DNA of 9,353 bases from Palsa-872 sp036844615 (GTDB lineage Bacteria > Chloroflexota > Dormibacteria > Dormibacterales > Dormibacteraceae). A program made the position numbers and the translations under genes. How positions within the stretch are numbered: position 1 is the first letter of the stretch; each line of letters starts with the position of its first letter. Below the pieces are notes generated by a model. It worked only from the letters and a program-made list of their open reading frames with translations, was not told the origin of the DNA and ran no database searches. Of this stretch, positions 6,044 to 9,353 are shown piece by piece. The stretch covers positions 1 through 9,353 of the forward strand of contig DAIUFK010000079.1 in the NCBI GenBank assembly GCA_036844615.1, in the 5' to 3' direction.

Positions 6044-6961
6044 ATGAACGGCGTCGAAACCGCCGAGGTTGCAGCCGCGGTCGAACGGCTGTGGCCGGGC
6101 CTGACTGCGAGCATTGCTGCACTGTCGGGTGGCATCACCAACCGGAACTACCGCGTGGACGTCGGCGGGTCCTCCTACGTGCTGCGCGTCGGCGGCAAGC
6201 ACACCGACCTGCTCGGAATCGACCGCGCCACCGAGCACGACGCGAGCCTGCGGGCCGCAGAGGTCGGGGTCGGGCCCGAGGTTGTCGAGTTCGTCGAGCC
6301 GGAAGGGTGGCTGGTGACGCGATTCATCGTCGGGAGGGGCGTGCCGCCGGAGGAGATCCGCACGCAAGATGGGATCCGCCGGGTCGCCGCCGCTCTGCGA
6401 AAGATCCACGGCGCCGCTCGAATCCCTGGCTGGTTTGACGCACATGCGGTCGTAGAGGCATACCGGGACGAGTCGGTGAGGCAGGGCGTGTCAATCCCGG
6501 CGGAATTCGACGACGCGCACCGTGTCTCGGAGAAGATCCGCCGCGCTCGCGGCCTCCAGCCGGAGGTGCCGTGCCACAACGACCTGTTGAACGCCAACTT
6601 CATCGACGACGGCGACATCCGCATCGTCGATTGGGAGTACGCAGGCATGGGGGACAGGTTCTTCGACCTGGCGAACCTTTCGGTCAATCACGACTTCGGG
6701 TTGGAGGAGGACGGCCTCCTGCTGGCCGCCTACTTCGACGTCGAGGTGCCCGCCCACCTGGCGGCCCTGCGTCTCATGCGCGTCATGTCCGACTTCCGCG
6801 AGGCAATGTGGGGAGTCCTGCAGAGCGGCATCTCAGAGCTCGATTTCGACTTCAAGGAGTACGCCGCCAAGCACTTCACGCGCCTCATGACGGCGGCCGA
6901 AAGTCCTGAGTTCGAGGCCTATCTGAGCGGTGTTGCCACTAACGCCCCTCTCCCTGACCCT
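6044..6961 (+). CDS. Choline/ethanolamine-kinase-like phosphotransferase (3' end in assembly gap)
   Basis: ATP-dependent small-molecule kinase of the LicA/choline-kinase group within the aminoglycoside-phosphotransferase fold; 306 residues are visible and the family is about 300 aa, so little is missing. The N-lobe shows a glycine-rich LSGGITNRNYRV (28-39) and the strand YVLRVGG (45-51), followed by GIDRATEHDA (58-67). The catalytic loop is CHNDLLNANF (177-186), with Asp180 as likely base and Asn185 as metal ligand; the second metal motif is DWEYAGMGD (196-204, Asp196), followed by FFDLANLSVNHDF. Choline, ethanolamine or another amino alcohol is a reasonable substrate class, but the sequence does not settle which. 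It is divergent from gabT and convergent with the dimethylglycine-dehydrogenase-like gene. No in-frame stop occurs before the gap; the last codons (APLPDP) are read from intergenic-looking repeat sequence, so the natural C-terminus may differ. Confidence 0.88.
6945..6961. repeat. Left flank of gap: CCCTCTCCC arm of a probable intergenic palindrome
   Basis: CCCTCTCCC (6946-6954) followed by TGAC is the complement of GGGAGAGGG on the far side of the gap, and resembles the CTCCCCTGAC that opens the right-hand contig. This suggests a multicopy palindrome at which assembly broke. The kinase reading frame continues through it. Confidence 0.5.
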
Positions 6962-7061
6962 NNNNNNNNNNNNNNNNNNNNNNNNNNNNNNNNNNNNNNN
7001 NNNNNNNNNNNNNNNNNNNNNNNNNNNNNNNNNNNNNNNNNNNNNNNNNNNNNNNNNNNNN
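6962..7061. other. Assembly gap of exactly 100 N
   Basis: A run of exactly 100 N is the usual placeholder for a scaffold gap of unknown size, so the true distance between the kinase and the dehydrogenase gene is not known. The kinase stop codon lies inside it. Other small genes could also be hidden here. Confidence 0.97.
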
Positions 7062-7081
7062 CTCCCCTGACGGGGAGAGGG
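7062..7081. terminator. GC hairpin after the dehydrogenase stop, beginning at the gap edge
   Basis: CTCCCC (7062-7067), loop TGAC, GGGGAG (7072-7077) form a perfect 6-bp stem, and the GGGGAGAGGG arm extends to 7081. The left arm is probably longer but is cut by the gap. On the minus strand the hairpin begins about 8 nt after the TGA at 7089, the place for a terminator between convergent genes. No U-tract is visible because the sequence enters the gap. Confidence 0.5.
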
Positions 7082-7088
7082 AAGGCCG

Positions 7089-9353
7089 TCAGCCTCGGAT
7101 CCTCTTGCCTTTCGGATCGTAGAGCGGCTCCTCTGCGACCTTGCCTGCGACCCACGTGCCGAAGATCTCGACCTCGACCGGCGTGTCGGGCCCGGCGGTC
7201 GCCGGGACATATGCATAGGCGATTGAGCGACCCACCGAGTAGCCGAAGCCTCCGCTCGTGACCCGGCCGGTCGCGCCGGCGATACGCACGGGCTCCGACC
7301 CGAGCGCCACCGAGTGCGGGTCGTCGAGCACCAGGCAGGCCAGCCTTGTCGCGGCGTGCTCATCGCGAGCTTTCAGCAACGCGTCTCGCCCGATGAACTC
7401 ACCCTTGTCGAGCTTGACGCAGAACCCAAGCCCTGCCTGGTACGGGTTGGCCTCCGGGCCGATGTCGGATCCCCACACCCGATATCCCTTTTCGAGGCGC
7501 AGCGAGTCGACTGCTTTGTAGCCGCCTGCGACCAGGCCACGGCTCTGGCCGGCCTCCCAGATCGTGTCCCACAGGCGTTGCCCGAACTCAGAGGGGCAAT
7601 AAAGCTCCCAACCCAGCTCTCCGACATATGTGACGCGCAGCGCAAGGCATGGCACTGACCCCACTGCCAGCTGACGCGAGGTCATGTAGGGGAAGGCCGC
7701 GTTGCTGAGATCGGTGAGTGTCAACGGCTGAAGGATCTGCCTTGCTGCCGGTCCCCAGAGGCCGACGCACGCGTAAGCGGAGGTGACGTCATCGACCTGG
7801 ACCGATCCGTCTTCAGGCGCGTGATCGCGGATCCACGCCAGGTCGTGCTGCCCGAAGGCCGTCCCGGTGACCACCCTGAAGCGGTCCTCGCCGAGGCGGG
7901 TGATGGTGAAGTCGCACTCGATGCCGCCGCCTTCGTTGACCATCTGGGTGTAGGTGAGAGCGCCCACCGCGCGGGCGACATGGTTATCGGACAGCGATTC
8001 GAGGTAGGCGGGGGCGCCCCGCCCCCTGATCTCGATCTTGGCGAATGAGGTGAAATCAAAAAGGGCGGCGTTCTCGCGGCAGGCCCTGTGTTCGGCCTCG
8101 ATCGCCGGCGACCACAGCCGGCCCGCCCAACCGCGGGGCCGCAACGATTCGTCGCCGCGCTCAGCGTTCGGCTCGAACCAGTTGGCCCTTTCCCAACCTG
8201 ACTTCTCGCCGAAGGCGGCGCCGAGCCCGTCGAGCCTTGCGTAGATCGGTGAGAGGCGGAGCGGCCTGCCTGCGCTTCGCTCGTGGCCTGGGTACTTGAC
8301 GTCGTAGTAGGTGGAGTAGACCTCGTGGGTCCTGGCCAGCGTGTACTCGCGACTCGCGTAGTGGCGGCCGAACCGCCGCGAGTCCATCTCCCAGGTGTCG
8401 AGGCTGGGGCGGCCGTCGACTATCCACTCCGCGACGAGGCGGCCCATGCCGCCTGCGCCGGCGAGGCCGTGGGCGCAGAAGCCGGCGGCGACCCAGAAGC
8501 CGCGAACCTCGCTGGGGCCGAGGATGAACTCGCCATCAGGGGTGAAGGCTTCGGGGCCGTTGACAAGCTTCACGACCCCCGCGTCCCTGATTGAGGGTGT
8601 CCTCACAATCGCATTGGTCATCAGGGGCTCGAACCGGTCCCAGTCGGGCTCGAGGAGCTTGCCGTTGAAATCGGGAGGGATGCCGTCCATCCCCCAGGGC
8701 GCTGGGTCTCGCTCGTAGCCGCCCATGATCAGGCCGCCCGACTCCGGCCGGTAATAGATGAGGAGGGAAGGGTCGCGCATCGTCGGCATGTCCAGGGGCA
8801 ACCCGGAGGGCGTCGTGATCAGGTACTCGTGCGCCATCGGGATGATGGGGACGTTGACGCCGGCGAGGCGGCCGATCTCGGTCGCGAACATGCCGCCCGC
8901 GTTGACGACGAGGTCGGTTTCGATGTCGCCCTTGTCGGTGATGACGCGTCGCACCCTTCCGCCCGTCACGTCGATGGCGGTGACCCTGGTGTCTTCGCAA
9001 ATCTCGGCTCCGCGGCGCCGCGCGCCTTCGACGAGGGCGAAGGTGAGCTGGCTGGGGTCGATGTAGCCGTCGGTGGGGAGGAAGGCGGCGCCGAGGACGC
9101 CGTCGGTGGTCATCGGTGGGAACAGGCGCTGGGCTTCCTGTGCGGAGATGAGCTCGAGAGGCAGGCCGAAGGTCTTCGCCCAACCTGCCTGGCGCGCGAG
9201 CTCCTCCATGCGCTCCTGGCTCGAGGCCAGACGAAGGGAGCCGACCTGGTGCCAACCTGTCTCGAGGCCGACCTCCTCGCCGAGAGTCCTATAGAGGTCG
9301 ACGGAGTTCATCATCATCTGGGCGAGGCTGAGCGAGCCGCGCAGCTGGCCGAC
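7089..9353 (-). CDS. Dimethylglycine/sarcosine dehydrogenase-like FAD oxidoreductase fused to GcvT domain (5' end cut)
   Basis: Two-module enzyme that should oxidatively demethylate an N-methylated glycine (dimethylglycine or sarcosine) at FAD and pass the one-carbon unit to tetrahydrofolate. The 754 visible residues continue in frame to the right edge (VGQLRGSLSLAQ precedes the first visible Met). Compared with roughly 800-residue homologues, about 60 N-terminal residues are missing; these would hold the GxGxxG FAD fold and the usual flavin-attachment motif. Using visible numbering: DAO/FAD domain to about 315, with GWHQVGSLRLA (33-43), VVNAGG (149-154) and the C-terminal flavin motif GEFILGPSEVRGFWVAAGFCAHG (274-296); linker domain about 325-395; GcvT domain about 425-645, with TYVGELGWELY (575-585) and LRLEKGYRVWGSD (618-630); GcvT C-terminal barrel about 665-745. 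No internal stop or frameshift is seen. It converges on the kinase gene across the gap. The exact substrate cannot be fixed. Confidence 0.9.
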   Translation of the reverse strand, partial: VGQLRGSLSLAQMMMNSVDLYRTLGEEVGLETGWHQVGSLRLASSQERMEELARQAGWAKTFGLPLELISAQEAQRLFPPMTTDGVLGAAFLPTDGYIDPSQLTFALVEGARRRGAEICEDTRVTAIDVTGGRVRRVITDKGDIETDLVVNAGGMFATEIGRLAGVNVPIIPMAHEYLITTPSGLPLDMPTMRDPSLLIYYRPESGGLIMGGYERDPAPWGMDGIPPDFNGKLLEPDWDRFEPLMTNAIVRTPSIRDAGVVKLVNGPEAFTPDGEFILGPSEVRGFWVAAGFCAHGLAGAGGMGRLVAEWIVDGRPSLDTWEMDSRRFGRHYASREYTLARTHEVYSTYYDVKYPGHERSAGRPLRLSPIYARLDGLGAAFGEKSGWERANWFEPNAERGDESLRPRGWAGRLWSPAIEAEHRACRENAALFDFTSFAKIEIRGRGAPAYLESLSDNHVARAVGALTYTQMVNEGGGIECDFTITRLGEDRFRVVTGTAFGQHDLAWIRDHAPEDGSVQVDDVTSAYACVGLWGPAARQILQPLTLTDLSNAAFPYMTSRQLAVGSVPCLALRVTYVGELGWELYCPSEFGQRLWDTIWEAGQSRGLVAGGYKAVDSLRLEKGYRVWGSDIGPEANPYQAGLGFCVKLDKGEFIGRDALLKARDEHAATRLACLVLDDPHSVALGSEPVRIAGATGRVTSGGFGYSVGRSIAYAYVPATAGPDTPVEVEIFGTWVAGKVAEEPLYDPKGKRIRG

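Noticed and set aside
5980..6141. N-terminal extension of gabT by 54 codons
   Set aside because: It would overlap the divergent kinase gene and its sequence is unlike the family. GTG 5979 has a well-placed AAGGAG.
6962..7261. Continuation of the kinase frame across the gap into the dehydrogenase region
   Set aside because: The frame across 100 N is arbitrary, and the part after the gap is antisense to the GcvT C-terminal domain.
1..9353. Mobile element, CRISPR array, tRNA or rRNA, phage or defence genes
   Set aside because: No transposase-like protein, spaced repeats, cloverleaf or related gene was seen. Apart from the gap, nearly all of the window is accounted for by six metabolic and transport genes.

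Overview
The window is a GC-rich bacterial scaffold fragment. It probably comes from a high-GC Actinobacteria or Thermoleophilia-like soil organism. That placement is an inference from the base composition, a lipobox-anchored solute-binding protein, GTG start use and a possible leaderless promoter; there is no rRNA or other marker to confirm it. The scaffold contains one placeholder gap of exactly 100 N (6962-7061), and genes run off both window edges.

Region 1 (1-5979, minus strand) is a compact operon. In transcription order it reads: class III aminotransferase (gabT), gamma-aminobutyraldehyde dehydrogenase (patD/ydcW type), ABC ATPase (ydcT type), lipoprotein solute-binding protein (ydcS type) and inner-membrane permease (ydcU type, cut by the left window edge). 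Spacings are 18, 10, 15 and 72 nt. The last spacing falls to 12 nt if an upstream GTG start is used for the permease. The set matches the E. coli ydcSTUV-ydcW transporter/dehydrogenase locus in content but not in order, and it adds gabT. The simplest reading is import of putrescine or a related amine, oxidation of 4-aminobutanal to GABA, and transamination of GABA to succinate semialdehyde. The enzyme that turns putrescine into 4-aminobutanal, the final succinate-semialdehyde dehydrogenase and the second permease are not in the window. A strong GC hairpin lies between the binding-protein and permease genes.

Region 2 (5980-6043) is a 64-bp divergent intergenic region. It holds the gabT Shine-Dalgarno, a 13-bp inverted repeat, and a TTGACA/TAnnnT promoter placed so close to the next gene that its transcript may be leaderless.

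Region 3 (6044-6961, plus strand) is a choline/ethanolamine-kinase-like phosphotransferase whose 3' end runs into the gap. Region 4 (6945-7081) is the gap, flanked on both sides by related CCCTCTCCC / GGGAGAGGG sequence. This looks like a dispersed intergenic palindrome between two convergent genes.

Region 5 (7089-9353, minus strand) is most of a dimethylglycine/sarcosine-dehydrogenase-like FAD oxidoreductase fused to a GcvT folate-binding module. Its N-terminus lies beyond the right edge. With the kinase it suggests choline/betaine-derived N-methyl and one-carbon metabolism next to the polyamine/GABA operon. Overall this is a catabolic neighbourhood of known families. I found no mobile element, CRISPR array, RNA gene or defence system.
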